24,743 nt of DNA from an uncultured Xanthobacteraceae bacterium (lineage in GTDB: Bacteria > Pseudomonadota > Alphaproteobacteria > Rhizobiales > Xanthobacteraceae): assembly GCA_955652925.1 (NCBI GenBank), contig CATPCO010000638.1:1-24743 (forward strand), read 5' to 3'. Numbering within the stretch: position 1 is the stretch's first letter; the number at the start of each line of letters is the position of its first letter. The notes under the pieces were generated by a model. That model was given only the letters and a program-made list of their open reading frames with translations. It was not told where the DNA came from and searched no databases. Below, piece after piece: positions 1-8,466 of this stretch. A program made the position numbers and the translations under genes.

Positions 1-2070
1 GCGCGCCTCTGCCCGCGCCGCCGGGTTGCCACTTAGTCTGCGCGGGCCCCGCCCTGCGGGATTGGCAGCGTATAACGCGGTCAGCGAACAGTTGCACGCG
101 CGCGCGAGTGCAATCGCCAGCTCGGCTGCGCGCCGAGACACCTCGTTTCCCGTAACCGGGACGAGAATACTCGATGCTGGCGCAAGGTGTTCAGGGCGTA
201 GATTGTGGCCGGCAACAAGGGCCACCGGCCCCCCGAACGCAGACACGATCGGCGCAAGATCGCTCTGAAATTCGCCGGAATTGGTCCTGGTGTTCGCGAT
301 CCCCACGAAGAGGAGATCGTAACCTTTTTTCGCCTCGCTCGCGACGGCCAGTTCGCGCGGCCTTTCGAGCGTACGCACCAGGACTTCAACCGGAGACAAG
401 GGGACTTCCTCATTTTCGGCTTTTCTGGTCGCTTGGGCAGCTGCTTTGAGGACTCCAGCGCTTTGCGTGTCGGGCTGTTCATGCTCAGCTTTCACCTTTT
501 CCGGGCGCGGTGATCTTTGCGTGACACCCAGCGGCAATACCGTCGTCGCGATCTCGCGCGGGCCTGCAATCAGCCCTGCCAGCTGGGCGGCGAATCTGCC
601 GTTGGGACTTTGGTCGACTGCGAGCAACAGTCGCTCGATATTCGGGATGAACTGCTTGGCCTCGGATTCCTCCCGCTCAAGCCGTTCCTTTTCCGCTTTG
701 CTCATCGGCACGCGCGCCAGCGCCCAGCGCAGCATCGGCGGCATCGCCAATGTCGTGATGAGCGCCATGGCAACGATGACCGTGTAAAGGTTTTGACTCA
801 GCGCTCCCATCGAGAGTCCGATACTGGCGATAATCACCTCGGTCGATCCGCGGGCGTTCATACCGCAGCCGAGCGCAAGCGCCTCCCGCCGGGTGAGACC
901 ACCGATCTCAGCACCGATAAAAGCGCCGGTGAACTTCCCGAAGCTTGCAACCGCGACAACGCCGACCGTCATAAGCGCGAGAGTGGGATCTGCCAGAACC
1001 GTCAAATCCGCTGATAGACCTGCGATGCCGAAAAACACCGGCATGAAGAACGCAAGGATCAGGCCGCGCAGTTGCTCGTCGATGTGCCTGCTCAGAATAG
1101 GGGATTGGCCGACCAGCACCCCGGCAACGAAAGCGCCAAGCACGGTGTGAACGCCGATGAAATGCGTTGTAAGCGCCAGCAGTCCCATGATCACCAGAAT
1201 CGTGGTGACCACGGGAAAGTCGCTTTCGAAATGATCGTTTGCCCATCGGATCAGCAAGAACACGACCCGGCGTCCAATGGTGAAGCTTGCGAGCAAAAAA
1301 ATGGCAGCCCCAACGACACTTTTGGCGACGCTCGCGGGGTTGATCGTTCCTGCCTCGGCAAGGCCAAAGATGACAGCGATGATCACCCATCCGATTGAGT
1401 CCTCGCAGATGGCCGAGGCGACAATGATCTGTCCAAGGTTGCGCCGCGCAAATCCCATCTCGCGCACGATCGCTGCTACGATCTTTATGGATGAAATCGA
1501 GAGCGCCGTGCCGAGAAACAGCGATGTAAGAAGACGCTGGCCGGCATTGGGAAGCACCGATTCCGGCAGAAACTGTCCAAGCGCAAAACCGCAGACGAAC
1601 GGCACCGTCACGCCGGTCAGCGAGACACTCAATGCTGCCCGGGCTACCCTTCTAACCAGCTTGAGGTCCGTTTCCATTCCCGTCAGCAGCAGCAGCAGGA
1701 GAATGCCGAACTGCGCGATACCATCAAGCATGGCCTTCTGCTCAGGAAGGCGCGGAAAGATCCCCTGTTGCAAATCGGGCCACAGCAGGCCCAATGCGGA
1801 TGGGCCAAGCAAAATGCCGCCCAGCAGCATTCCCATGACCGAGGGTTGACCGATACGGCTCATGGCTTCGCCGAGAAGCCGCCCGACGAGCATCAGCAGC
1901 ACGAGTTGTCCGAGGAAGACGACCTCGAAGGACCCGCCCTTGGTCTCCGCGGCCAAGGCAGCAGTGGTTAGCACAGCGGTAATGAGAACGGCGGCCGCAA
2001 TGCTGCCGGCGCTGAAAAGAGCTCCTTGCCCACGACGCGGTGTGACGTTGGCGCAGGCAGCAGGCTTCAT
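1..2070 (-). CDS. CPA2-type cation/proton antiporter with C-terminal USP domains (3' end off window)
   Basis: The minus-strand frame is open from an ATG at 2070 to the left edge: 690 residues, stop not reached. An in-frame TAG lies 18 bases upstream, so the start is firm. Residues 17-41 are a hydrophobic N-terminal segment that could be a signal peptide or the first helix. Residues 48-450 form a monovalent cation:H+ antiporter domain of about 12 helices: GILLLLLLTGMETDL (122-136), an acidic pair E223-D224 in the presumed ion-binding helix (CEDSIGW), FFMPVFFGIAGLSADL (341-356) and GMNARGSTEVI (403-413). From about 475 a degenerate universal-stress-protein fold follows (ERLLLAVDQS to about 622). 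A second USP fold begins at ILVPVTGNEVSRRAAELA (635) and is cut off. The family exchanges K+ or Na+ for H+ across the inner membrane. The USP tail suggests nucleotide or stress control, which is inference. The ion specificity cannot be read from sequence. Confidence 0.93.
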   Translation of the reverse strand, partial: MKPAACANVTPRRGQGALFSAGSIAAAVLITAVLTTAALAAETKGGSFEVVFLGQLVLLMLVGRLLGEAMSRIGQPSVMGMLLGGILLGPSALGLLWPDLQQGIFPRLPEQKAMLDGIAQFGILLLLLLTGMETDLKLVRRVARAALSVSLTGVTVPFVCGFALGQFLPESVLPNAGQRLLTSLFLGTALSISSIKIVAAIVREMGFARRNLGQIIVASAICEDSIGWVIIAVIFGLAEAGTINPASVAKSVVGAAIFLLASFTIGRRVVFLLIRWANDHFESDFPVVTTILVIMGLLALTTHFIGVHTVLGAFVAGVLVGQSPILSRHIDEQLRGLILAFFMPVFFGIAGLSADLTVLADPTLALMTVGVVAVASFGKFTGAFIGAEIGGLTRREALALGCGMNARGSTEVIIASIGLSMGALSQNLYTVIVAMALITTLAMPPMLRWALARVPMSKAEKERLEREESEAKQFIPNIERLLLAVDQSPNGRFAAQLAGLIAGPREIATTVLPLGVTQRSPRPEKVKAEHEQPDTQSAGVLKAAAQATRKAENEEVPLSPVEVLVRTLERPRELAVASEAKKGYDLLFVGIANTRTNSGEFQSDLAPIVSAFGGPVALVAGHNLRPEHLAPASSILVPVTGNEVSRRAAELAIALARACNCSLTALYAANPAGRGPRRLSGNPAARAEAR

Positions 2071-2155
2071 GGCTTCACCAGCCCAACGCTAATCCTTCCC
2101 GACCCGCAATCGTTCCCGCATTGCCCGCCGGCCGGACAAGTTTGAGCGATTGAAT

Positions 2156-2169
2156 GGATAGTTCTATCC
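2156..2169. promoter_or_regulatory. 14-base dyad upstream of the antiporter
   Basis: GGATAG and CTATCC are separated by TT, giving a 6+6 dyad. It lies in the 160-base gap between the antiporter start (2070) and the end of the DapA-like gene (2231), about 86 bases before the antiporter ATG. No T-run follows on either strand, so an operator is more likely than a terminator. The regulator is unknown. Confidence 0.3.
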
Positions 2170-2230
2170 GAAAAGCGGGAGTGGCCTGAATCTTGCCACC
2201 CATGCAATCTGCGAATCACCCCATCCGGCG

Positions 2231-3145
2231 CTATTCGGCAGCCTCGACAAGCAGCCGAGGCGCCAGGACGCTCGTTTTTAGAAAATCGGAAAGCGCGTCC
2301 ACCTCCTCCGGCCGAAGCGGGCTGTACGGCGGATACGGCGCACCCGCCGGAACCCCGATGAGGTTCATCGCTGCCTTCATGACCGGCGCCAGCCCGCGGT
2401 GCATCCATTTGGAGGGGAAGAGGGCAAATTGCAGCTGCAACTGCGCGGCGCCCGCGTAGTCGCCATCCGCAAAAGCATCGATGATGTGGCGCGCGATCTC
2501 GGCAGCAGGCGGTGGCATGGTCGCGCCCGAACCGCCAAGCAGAAGGGTGATGAGCAGCATCTGCATGGTCGTAAAGTATCGCGCAAGTCCCGTGCGATCG
2601 ATTTCGACAATCAAGCGAGAGACGCGCGCAAGGTCACGGGAGCTTTCTTTGATGAATTGAACCTGTGGCAGCTTCGCCAATGCAATCGTGTCCGGAATGG
2701 AGACGTCGGCACCCGGTCCGGGATTGAGATAGAGCGTGATAGGAAGCCGCGTCTCGCGCGCGACTGCCTCGAAAAAGGCAACGAGATCCTCCCTTGTCGG
2801 GGGACCGGCAAAAGGCCGCTGCGGAGCGAGCAGCTGAATTGCCGCGGCATCAAGATCATCGGCCAAGTGCGCGAGCTCGACCGCCACCTTCATCGCCGGA
2901 TGGGACACGCCGACCATCACCGGGACCCTGCCGGCCACGAGCTCGACCGTGGCCCGGATCAGGGCTTTGCGCTCTTCGAGGCCGAGATATGCGTATTCCT
3001 GCGTTTCCACCCCGGCTGCGACGACCATGGTGGGGCGGCAAACATCGACGATGTAGTCGATTTGGTGGCGCAGCTTTGCCTCGTCCACCTTCAACTCAGA
3101 AGTAAAGGGTGTCAGCGGCGCGACGATGAGGCCCGGATTTTGCAT
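2231..3145 (-). CDS. DapA-superfamily (dihydrodipicolinate synthase-like) lyase/aldolase
   Basis: The 304-residue protein matches the class I aldolase (beta/alpha)8 fold of the DapA/NanA superfamily. Lys166 in FIKESSRD (164-171) is the expected Schiff-base lysine, and Tyr139 in TLYLNPGP is the expected proton-relay tyrosine. It is probably not the lysine-biosynthetic enzyme. The usual GTTGE loop reads GVETQE (45-50), and the arginine that follows the tyrosine in true DapA (the YNVPSRT motif) is absent (YLNPGPG). A pyruvate or 2-oxoacid aldol lyase or dehydratase role is inferred and the substrate is unknown. The ATG sits 9 bases after the bpt stop, with a GAAGGCGAG ribosome site inside the bpt 3' end, so the two genes are probably co-transcribed. 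Fold assignment is firm and the reaction is not. Confidence 0.88.
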   Translation of the reverse strand: MQNPGLIVAPLTPFTSELKVDEAKLRHQIDYIVDVCRPTMVVAAGVETQEYAYLGLEERKALIRATVELVAGRVPVMVGVSHPAMKVAVELAHLADDLDAAAIQLLAPQRPFAGPPTREDLVAFFEAVARETRLPITLYLNPGPGADVSIPDTIALAKLPQVQFIKESSRDLARVSRLIVEIDRTGLARYFTTMQMLLITLLLGGSGATMPPPAAEIARHIIDAFADGDYAGAAQLQLQFALFPSKWMHRGLAPVMKAAMNLIGVPAGAPYPPYSPLRPEEVDALSDFLKTSVLAPRLLVEAAE

Positions 3146-3154
3146 TTCTCGCCT

Positions 3155-3904
3155 TCAACCTTCGACGAGTTTCCAACCGTCAGGCGTGAGCCGTTGCTGC
3201 GGCAGGAAACGTCCCTTGTAGCCCATCTTGCGCGAGCCCTGCACCCAATAGCCGAGATAGACGTAGGAAAGGCGCATCTGGCGAGCTCGCGCAATGTGAT
3301 CCAGAATCATATACGTGCCGAGCGAGCGCGCGGCTTCATCCGAATGGAAGAAGGAGTAGACCATCGAGAGTCCATCGCTGAGCACGTCCGTCAATGCGAC
3401 CGCGAGCAATGGGCCTGCGCTACGTCCGTTGCTGCTGCTGTCAGGCTCGCTGCGCCGATATTCGATCATGCGCGTCTCGACGTGGCTGTCTTCGACCATC
3501 ATGGCGTAATCCAGCACAGTCATGTCCGCCATCCCGCCATCGCGGTGACGGGAATCAAGGTAAGAGCGAAATACCGCGTACTGCTCCGAAGTAGGCACCG
3601 CAGTTCGCATTTCGCCGATCAAATCGCCGTTGCGATCGAGGATGCGCCGCATGCTGCGGGTGGGACGAAAATCCGCCGCGACCACCCGGACTGAAACGCA
3701 CGCACGACAGGTTTCGCACGCCGGCCGATAGGCAATCGATTGGCTGCGTCGAAATCCGCCGTGGGTGAGAAGGTCGTTCAATTCCCCGGCCCGCTCGCCG
3801 ACAAGGTGGGTGAACACCTTGCGTTCTTCTTGACCTGGAAGGTAAGGGCAGGGCGAAGGAGCGGTGAGATAGAACTGGGGGGTGTTGCGTGAGTGCTGGG
3901 TCAC
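3155..3904 (-). CDS. bpt: Aspartate/glutamate leucyltransferase (Bpt, L/F-type N-end-rule transferase)
   Basis: This 249-residue cytoplasmic aminoacyl-tRNA-protein transferase belongs to the ATE family. Bpt proteins move leucine from Leu-tRNA to proteins with N-terminal Asp or Glu, marking them for ClpS/ClpAP degradation. The N-terminal ATE domain has SPCPYLPGQEERKVF (17-31) and the cysteine cluster in YRPACETCRACVSVRV (59-74: C63, C66, C69), with C19 as a further conserved cysteine. The C-terminal GNAT-like half contains YSFFHSDEAARSLGTYMIL and YLGYWVQGSRKMGYKG. The start is GTG at 3904: the resulting N-terminus, MTQHSRNTPQFYLTAP, is the one I recall for rhizobial Bpt. No strong Shine-Dalgarno sequence is seen. 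The DapA-like gene follows after 9 bases, and the RDD gene lies 84 bases upstream on the same strand. Confidence 0.95.
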   Translation of the reverse strand: MTQHSRNTPQFYLTAPSPCPYLPGQEERKVFTHLVGERAGELNDLLTHGGFRRSQSIAYRPACETCRACVSVRVVAADFRPTRSMRRILDRNGDLIGEMRTAVPTSEQYAVFRSYLDSRHRDGGMADMTVLDYAMMVEDSHVETRMIEYRRSEPDSSSNGRSAGPLLAVALTDVLSDGLSMVYSFFHSDEAARSLGTYMILDHIARARQMRLSYVYLGYWVQGSRKMGYKGRFLPQQRLTPDGWKLVEG

Positions 3905-3988
3905 GGCGGTCTCAACCCGGGCAGATGGAGCTGCCGGCGAATCCTAGAATCGCCCGCTCAGCCCGTTTCGTCAAATCCATTCCTGACA

Positions 3989-4528
3989 TCAACGGTTCCA
4001 GGGCGGCTGGTGTAGCGCCTGTGCGCGCTTGTTGTTGTTTATCACGGTGGTACCGACCAGAATGTCGTGCAGCAGCCGTCTTCTATGATTGAAAAACGCG
4101 ATCAGCAGGATGAACGGGGTCAGGAACGAGACCGTGAGCCAAAAGACGATTGCGTGCACCGCACCCAGGACGAAATAGGCCGGCGCCCCGTACCAGGTGC
4201 GCATTTCGATATCCATGATACGCATGCCAATGGTTGCGGAAGCCGGGCTACCGAAGGTAAAGCCATAATAAGCGATCCCCCAGAGCACAGCCGCGGGCGA
4301 TAGCAGCCCGAACAGGGTCCAGCCCAATCCCAGCGTCAGGAGGCCAAATATGAAAATGAAGATCGCTGCGAACAGGACCGGGACCGTGATGATGGTGACG
4401 TCAATGAGGAATGCGATGCAACGCCGTGCAAGCACGCCTTCGAACAACTCCGGATTGACAATAGGGTCGTAGGCGTGCGGTTTGAGCTCGATTGAAACGC
4501 CGATTTTTCTGGGGCCGCTGTCGGTCAT
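3989..4528 (-). CDS. RDD family membrane protein
   Basis: The 179-residue integral membrane protein shows the RDD signature: Arg36 near ARRCIAFLID with Asp43 in the first helix, and the closing motif RRRLLHDILVGTTV (139-152). Hydrophobic helices lie at about 38-62, 65-95 and 110-137. In its longest form the frame opens 44 codons further upstream. The ATG at 4528 is chosen because AAGGAT precedes it by about 8 bases and because the longer N-terminus is polar with no domain. RDD proteins are small inner-membrane proteins; a few have been linked to ion transport, but most are uncharacterised. It heads the minus-strand run RDD, bpt, DapA-like, and is divergent from the threonine ammonia-lyase gene. 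Confidence 0.88.
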   Translation of the reverse strand: MTDSGPRKIGVSIELKPHAYDPIVNPELFEGVLARRCIAFLIDVTIITVPVLFAAIFIFIFGLLTLGLGWTLFGLLSPAAVLWGIAYYGFTFGSPASATIGMRIMDIEMRTWYGAPAYFVLGAVHAIVFWLTVSFLTPFILLIAFFNHRRRLLHDILVGTTVINNNKRAQALHQPPWNR

Positions 4529-4611
4529 GGCCGATATCCTTGTTCTGGCGAATCGAGAGTAAATCGTGCTCGGCGAGGACGTACGCGTATTGTGATTGCG
4601 CACCCGCCCGC

Positions 4612-4656
4612 CGTCCCGCATGGGATTTGCCCCGGGATTATTGCTCGTCCCGCATG
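4612..4656. promoter_or_regulatory. Direct-repeat pair in the RDD/threonine ammonia-lyase intergenic region
   Basis: The 11-mer CGTCCCGCATG occurs at 4612-4622 and again at 4646-4656, 34 bases apart start to start (about three helical turns), in the 214-base divergent gap 4529-4742. This spacing puts both copies on one face of the helix, as paired activator or repressor sites often are. Downstream, 4709-4740 is low-complexity GATGATG/GACGACG sequence running into the start of the ammonia-lyase gene. No protein is assigned to the site. Confidence 0.3.
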
Positions 4657-4742
4657 TCACGATTATGGATTGGGTAGCATCCCGCCCGAGAATATTCCAT
4701 ACCGGGCTGATGATGCGACGACGACGATGATGCGATCATGCC

Positions 4743-5966
4743 ATGAACGTCACAATCGCCGATATCGAGAGGGCGCGACGCACCATCGCCGGGCAGGTGC
4801 TGCGCACCCCCATGCTGCCAGCCCCACGGCTTTCGGCACTCACCGGCGCTGAAATATTCGTCAAATACGAGAATCTGCAGGTCACCAACTCGTTCAAGGA
4901 ACGCGGAGCGTTCAACAAGCTCGCTTCCTTGAGCGAGGCGCAGCGCTCGCATGGGGTGATCGCCATGTCTGCCGGCAACCATGCGCAGGCGGTTGCCTAC
5001 CATGCGGCGCGTCTGGGGATTCCTGCCACCATCGTGATGCCGGTGACGACACCGTTCGTGAAGGTTGAGGCGACGCAGGCCCACGATGCCGAGGTCGTTC
5101 TCGACGGTGAGACGATCGTCGAGGCGCAAATGCGGGCCGAGGCATTGGCGCGCGAGCGCGAGCTCACTCCGGTCCATCCTTATGACGACCCCGAGGTGAT
5201 CGCAGGCCAGGGCACGATCGCGCTCGAGATGCTCGAAGATGCGCCCGGCCTCGAGGTGCTGGCCATTCCGGTCGGCGGCGGAGGACTTATAGCAGGAAAT
5301 GCAGTCGCGGCGCGCGCCGTGAAATCCTCAATCGAGATCATCGGAGCGGAAGCCGCGCTCTACCCCTCGTTCTGGAATGCGCTGGGCGGGGAGGATCGCC
5401 CATGCGGCGGACCAACCCTGGCGGAGGGGATTGCGGTGAAGAACGTTGGGGCGGCCGCTCTGCCGATTGTGCGCGACTTGGTATCGAAGATTGTGCTCGT
5501 TGACGAAGCGCATCTTGAACGCGCCGTCAACGCTTACCTGACATTGCAAAAGACCATGGCAGAAGGAGCAGGCGCCGCGGGATTGGCGGCAATGCTTGTC
5601 AAGCCCGACATGTTCCGCGGACGTAAGGTCGGACTGATTCTCTCCGGCGGCAATATCGATCCGCGCATTCTTGCCTCCATCATGGTGCGCGAGCTCGAGC
5701 GCGAGGATCGCATTGTCTCGTTTCGGCTGACCATTCCTGATCGTCCCGGCGTGCTTGGGCAGATCGCGACCCGCCTTGGTGAGCTCGGTGCCAACATTCT
5801 GGCCGTCGACCATCGCCGCCTTTTTCTTGATATCCCTGCCAAAGGCGCCAAGCTCGACGTGACCATGGAGACGCGCGACCAGGCGCATGGCGAGGAGATC
5901 TTTGAAGCCCTGGAGGCTGAAGGTTTCCACCCCGTGTGGATCGACACGGCGACCGCAATAGAGTAG
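4743..5966 (+). CDS. ilvA: Threonine ammonia-lyase (PLP, with C-terminal ACT domain)
   Basis: The 407-residue fold-type II PLP enzyme deaminates L-threonine to 2-oxobutyrate and ammonia, the entry to isoleucine synthesis or threonine breakdown. Lys52 in NSFKERGA is the Schiff-base lysine, SAGNHAQ (76-82) binds the substrate carboxylate, and the glycine loop VGGGGLIAG (177-185) holds the PLP phosphate. LSGGNIDP (about 312-319) closes the catalytic domain. Residues about 330-400 are a single ACT domain (RLTIPDRPGVLGQIATRLGELGANI), as in the short single-ACT forms rather than the roughly 510-residue E. coli IlvA with its paired regulatory domain. Whether the role is biosynthetic (IlvA) or catabolic (TdcB-like) is not decided by sequence. 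No Shine-Dalgarno sequence precedes the ATG, only a GAT/GAC-rich tract. The patatin gene starts 37 bases downstream and may share the transcript. Confidence 0.93.
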   Translation: MNVTIADIERARRTIAGQVLRTPMLPAPRLSALTGAEIFVKYENLQVTNSFKERGAFNKLASLSEAQRSHGVIAMSAGNHAQAVAYHAARLGIPATIVMPVTTPFVKVEATQAHDAEVVLDGETIVEAQMRAEALARERELTPVHPYDDPEVIAGQGTIALEMLEDAPGLEVLAIPVGGGGLIAGNAVAARAVKSSIEIIGAEAALYPSFWNALGGEDRPCGGPTLAEGIAVKNVGAAALPIVRDLVSKIVLVDEAHLERAVNAYLTLQKTMAEGAGAAGLAAMLVKPDMFRGRKVGLILSGGNIDPRILASIMVRELEREDRIVSFRLTIPDRPGVLGQIATRLGELGANILAVDHRRLFLDIPAKGAKLDVTMETRDQAHGEEIFEALEAEGFHPVWIDTATAIE

Positions 5967-6003
5967 CGCCGCTCGCGCATCATTTGGTGAAGAGGCCAGC
6001 GCC

Positions 6004-8466
6004 TTGCGCGAGAAGGAATTACGCATCGCCCTTGTCTGCTTCGGCGGGATCTCGCTTGCCGTCTACATGCACGGCATCAGCAAGGAGCTGCTCAAGCTGG
6101 TGCGTGCCTCCAGCACGCTGCACGCAGTCAAGGATCGCTCGCGGCGGCTGCAAGCCTCTTACCCAGAGCCGGATGAGGCGGAATACGACACCGAGGAAGT
6201 CTATTTTGACCTGCTTCGGGACATCGGCCGCGGCCTCGAATTACGCGTAATCGTTGATGTCATTGCAGGAGCCTCGGCGGGGGGCATTAACGGCGCAATG
6301 CTTGCGCGGGCGTTGAGCCACGACCTGCGCATGGGTTCGTTGCGCGACCTGTGGATTGAAAATGCCGACGTCAACGCCTTGCTCGCTTCCGAAGCGCGCG
6401 CGGGGACCTGGAGCAAGTGGTTCCTGCAGCCCTTGATCTGGGCCGCGGCCGCCACCGGATGGATTGCATCCATTCGGGACATGGAGGTACGGCGAAAGCT
6501 GTCGTTGTTCGTGCGCTCGCGCTGGTTCAAGCCGCCGCTGGATGGACGGGTCATGGCCGGCCTGATGTACGACGCGGTCACCTCCATGCGGCCGGCGCAT
6601 GATCCACCAGCGTTTCTTCTTCCATCCGGCCAATCGCTCGATCTGCTTGTAACGGTGACCGACTATTACGGTCATCAACAGCTCGTGCAAATTCACGATC
6701 CGCCGCTCATTCACGAGCTGGAGCACCGGCAGGTTCTGCACTTTTGCTACCGGCGGCATGCGAACGGCGAGATTGAAAGCGACCTCGACCTGGACAACGC
6801 AGCCGGACTCGCTTTTGCCGCACGCGCAACGTCGTCCTTCCCAGGCGCCTTTCCGCCGGCTCGGATCGTCGAGATGGATGAAGTCGTGGCGCAAAGGAAA
6901 GCCGCCTGGCCACGCCGCGCCGAATTTATAAAGAACTGCTTTGCGGAGCACATTCGTGCAGGCATCGATCCGGCAACGGTGCCGTTCATTGACGGGTCCG
7001 TGCTCAATAACAGGCCATTCCAGGAAGCGATTGCAGCCATTCACGGACGCCCAGCATATCGTGAAGTTGATCGGCGGCTCATCTACATCGATCCCCATCC
7101 ACCTGCCGCGGTTTTCAAAGCCACGCAGCGAATGCCAGGCTTCTTTGCCACTTTGCGAGGGGCACTGTCCGACATCCCGAGCTCACAGCCGGTCGCCGAG
7201 GACCTCGAACGTGTGCTGGATTTCAATGAGCAGGTGCGACGGCTGCGCGCGATCAATGACAGCGCACGGCCTCACATCAGCGAGCTGGTCGCAAGGGTTC
7301 TGAGCACGACGTTCGATCGCCGCTTTTCCAGCGAGGATCTGGGCACCTGGCGCGAGCGGATCAATTCGCGTGTAGCGATGGATGCGGGCTTTGCCTATCA
7401 GGCCTATGTCCGTCTCAAGCTCGCTTCGGTGCGCGCCTTCGGGGCCCAACTGATCGTCAAACTGCGCGGCATGCCCGCGCAATCGCCGTTAGCGCGTTTC
7501 GTGGCCGGCATCATCGATGCGTGGGCGCTGCGCAAAGGCATCGTCTACCGCGGCGCCGAGCGCGCAGTCCTTGAATTCGATTCCCGGGATTCTGCCCCAT
7601 CCTGGGTGAGTTATCTTCTGGTTTTCGATCTGAAATACCGCGTGCGCCGGCTGCGTTTCATGATCGAAGGCCAAAACCGCCTCTATCAGCTGATCGGGCA
7701 GGAGGGTTTTGCGGGTTTCGATCCTTTGCTCGTCGATCGCCTCAAGCGTGAGTTCTACGATCGGCTCGACAAGCTCAGGCAGCGGGAGAGGGTGGAGTTT
7801 TATAGCACTGAGGTCCGGGCGCTGGTTGCTGACATCTTCCCTGCCGAACCTTCACCAGAGCAGGCAAAGGAGATCGAGCTCCAGGCCAACGCCTTCGTAG
7901 AGCGGCATGTGGAGAAGCTCGATATCCTGATTGCCCGGCTCGGACGAGAGATCGCGCTCGACTCCCATACCCGCGACCTTGATGATCTGCTTGCGTCGCT
8001 AAACCCGGCGCAATGGCACGGTGACGCACACCGCGAAGTTCTGGTCAACTATCTCGGTTTTCCGTTCTGGGACGTTCTGACCTTTCCGATCACGAGCGCA
8101 CAGGAAATTGGTGAGCTTCGAGAGATCCTTATCGATCGCATCAGCCCGCAGGACGCCCGTACCTTGAAGGGATTCGATCGCGTCGAAGCCCTCAAAGGCA
8201 TTGGGTTTGGCCATTTTGCCGCGTTTCTCTCGCGCAGCTACCGCGAGAACGATTATCTTCTCGGCCGTTTGCACGCCCTCGATCGCCTCATCGATATCGT
8301 GGCAGACACCGCGGGAGCGGAAATCAAGAAGCTCAAGATCGACCTTCTTGCCGTCAAGAAACACGGATTTCGTCGAATCCTCGACAGTGAGGAAAAACAT
8401 CTCACCCAGAGCAAGGCGCTGATCACGGCGTTACGCCGGTGTATCGACAATATCAGCCAACCTTGA
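6004..8466 (+). CDS. Patatin-related phospholipase-like protein with long C-terminal extension (DUF3376 type)
   Basis: The 820-residue protein carries an N-terminal patatin domain with a Ser-Asp dyad: Ser91 in the nucleophile elbow GASAGGING (89-97) and Asp330 in FIDGSVLNNRPF (329-339). The oxyanion-hole stretch is FGGISLAVYMHGI (13-25), the variant I associate with the large patatin-related family carrying DUF3376 (TIGR03607-like) rather than the classic GGGxRG. Residues about 385-820 are a mostly helical extension without a motif I recognise. It contains an Arg-rich segment near 540-570 and charged stretches near 595-640. There is no signal peptide, so it is presumably cytosolic or membrane-peripheral. 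The predicted activity is acyl hydrolysis of lipids; the substrate is unknown. The start is TTG at 6004, supported by GAAGAGG 8 bases upstream and by immediate alignment of the patatin core. The last 14 bases overlap the DUF427 gene on the other strand. Confidence 0.88.
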   Translation: MREKELRIALVCFGGISLAVYMHGISKELLKLVRASSTLHAVKDRSRRLQASYPEPDEAEYDTEEVYFDLLRDIGRGLELRVIVDVIAGASAGGINGAMLARALSHDLRMGSLRDLWIENADVNALLASEARAGTWSKWFLQPLIWAAAATGWIASIRDMEVRRKLSLFVRSRWFKPPLDGRVMAGLMYDAVTSMRPAHDPPAFLLPSGQSLDLLVTVTDYYGHQQLVQIHDPPLIHELEHRQVLHFCYRRHANGEIESDLDLDNAAGLAFAARATSSFPGAFPPARIVEMDEVVAQRKAAWPRRAEFIKNCFAEHIRAGIDPATVPFIDGSVLNNRPFQEAIAAIHGRPAYREVDRRLIYIDPHPPAAVFKATQRMPGFFATLRGALSDIPSSQPVAEDLERVLDFNEQVRRLRAINDSARPHISELVARVLSTTFDRRFSSEDLGTWRERINSRVAMDAGFAYQAYVRLKLASVRAFGAQLIVKLRGMPAQSPLARFVAGIIDAWALRKGIVYRGAERAVLEFDSRDSAPSWVSYLLVFDLKYRVRRLRFMIEGQNRLYQLIGQEGFAGFDPLLVDRLKREFYDRLDKLRQRERVEFYSTEVRALVADIFPAEPSPEQAKEIELQANAFVERHVEKLDILIARLGREIALDSHTRDLDDLLASLNPAQWHGDAHREVLVNYLGFPFWDVLTFPITSAQEIGELREILIDRISPQDARTLKGFDRVEALKGIGFGHFAAFLSRSYRENDYLLGRLHALDRLIDIVADTAGAEIKKLKIDLLAVKKHGFRRILDSEEKHLTQSKALITALRRCIDNISQP

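Noticed and set aside
908..1390. A 160-codon minus-strand open frame
   Set aside because: It is in a different frame from the antiporter gene, which covers the whole region and shows continuous membrane helices and family motifs.
2399..3694. A 431-codon plus-strand open frame
   Set aside because: It is antisense to the DapA-like and bpt genes, both of which have clear family motifs. The predicted product is rich in Arg and His with no recognisable domain, typical of a GC-rich shadow frame.
4709..4740. GATGATG/GACGACG tract as a possible CRISPR or tandem-repeat array
   Set aside because: The unit is only 3-7 bases and irregular, with no spacers. It is low-complexity sequence.
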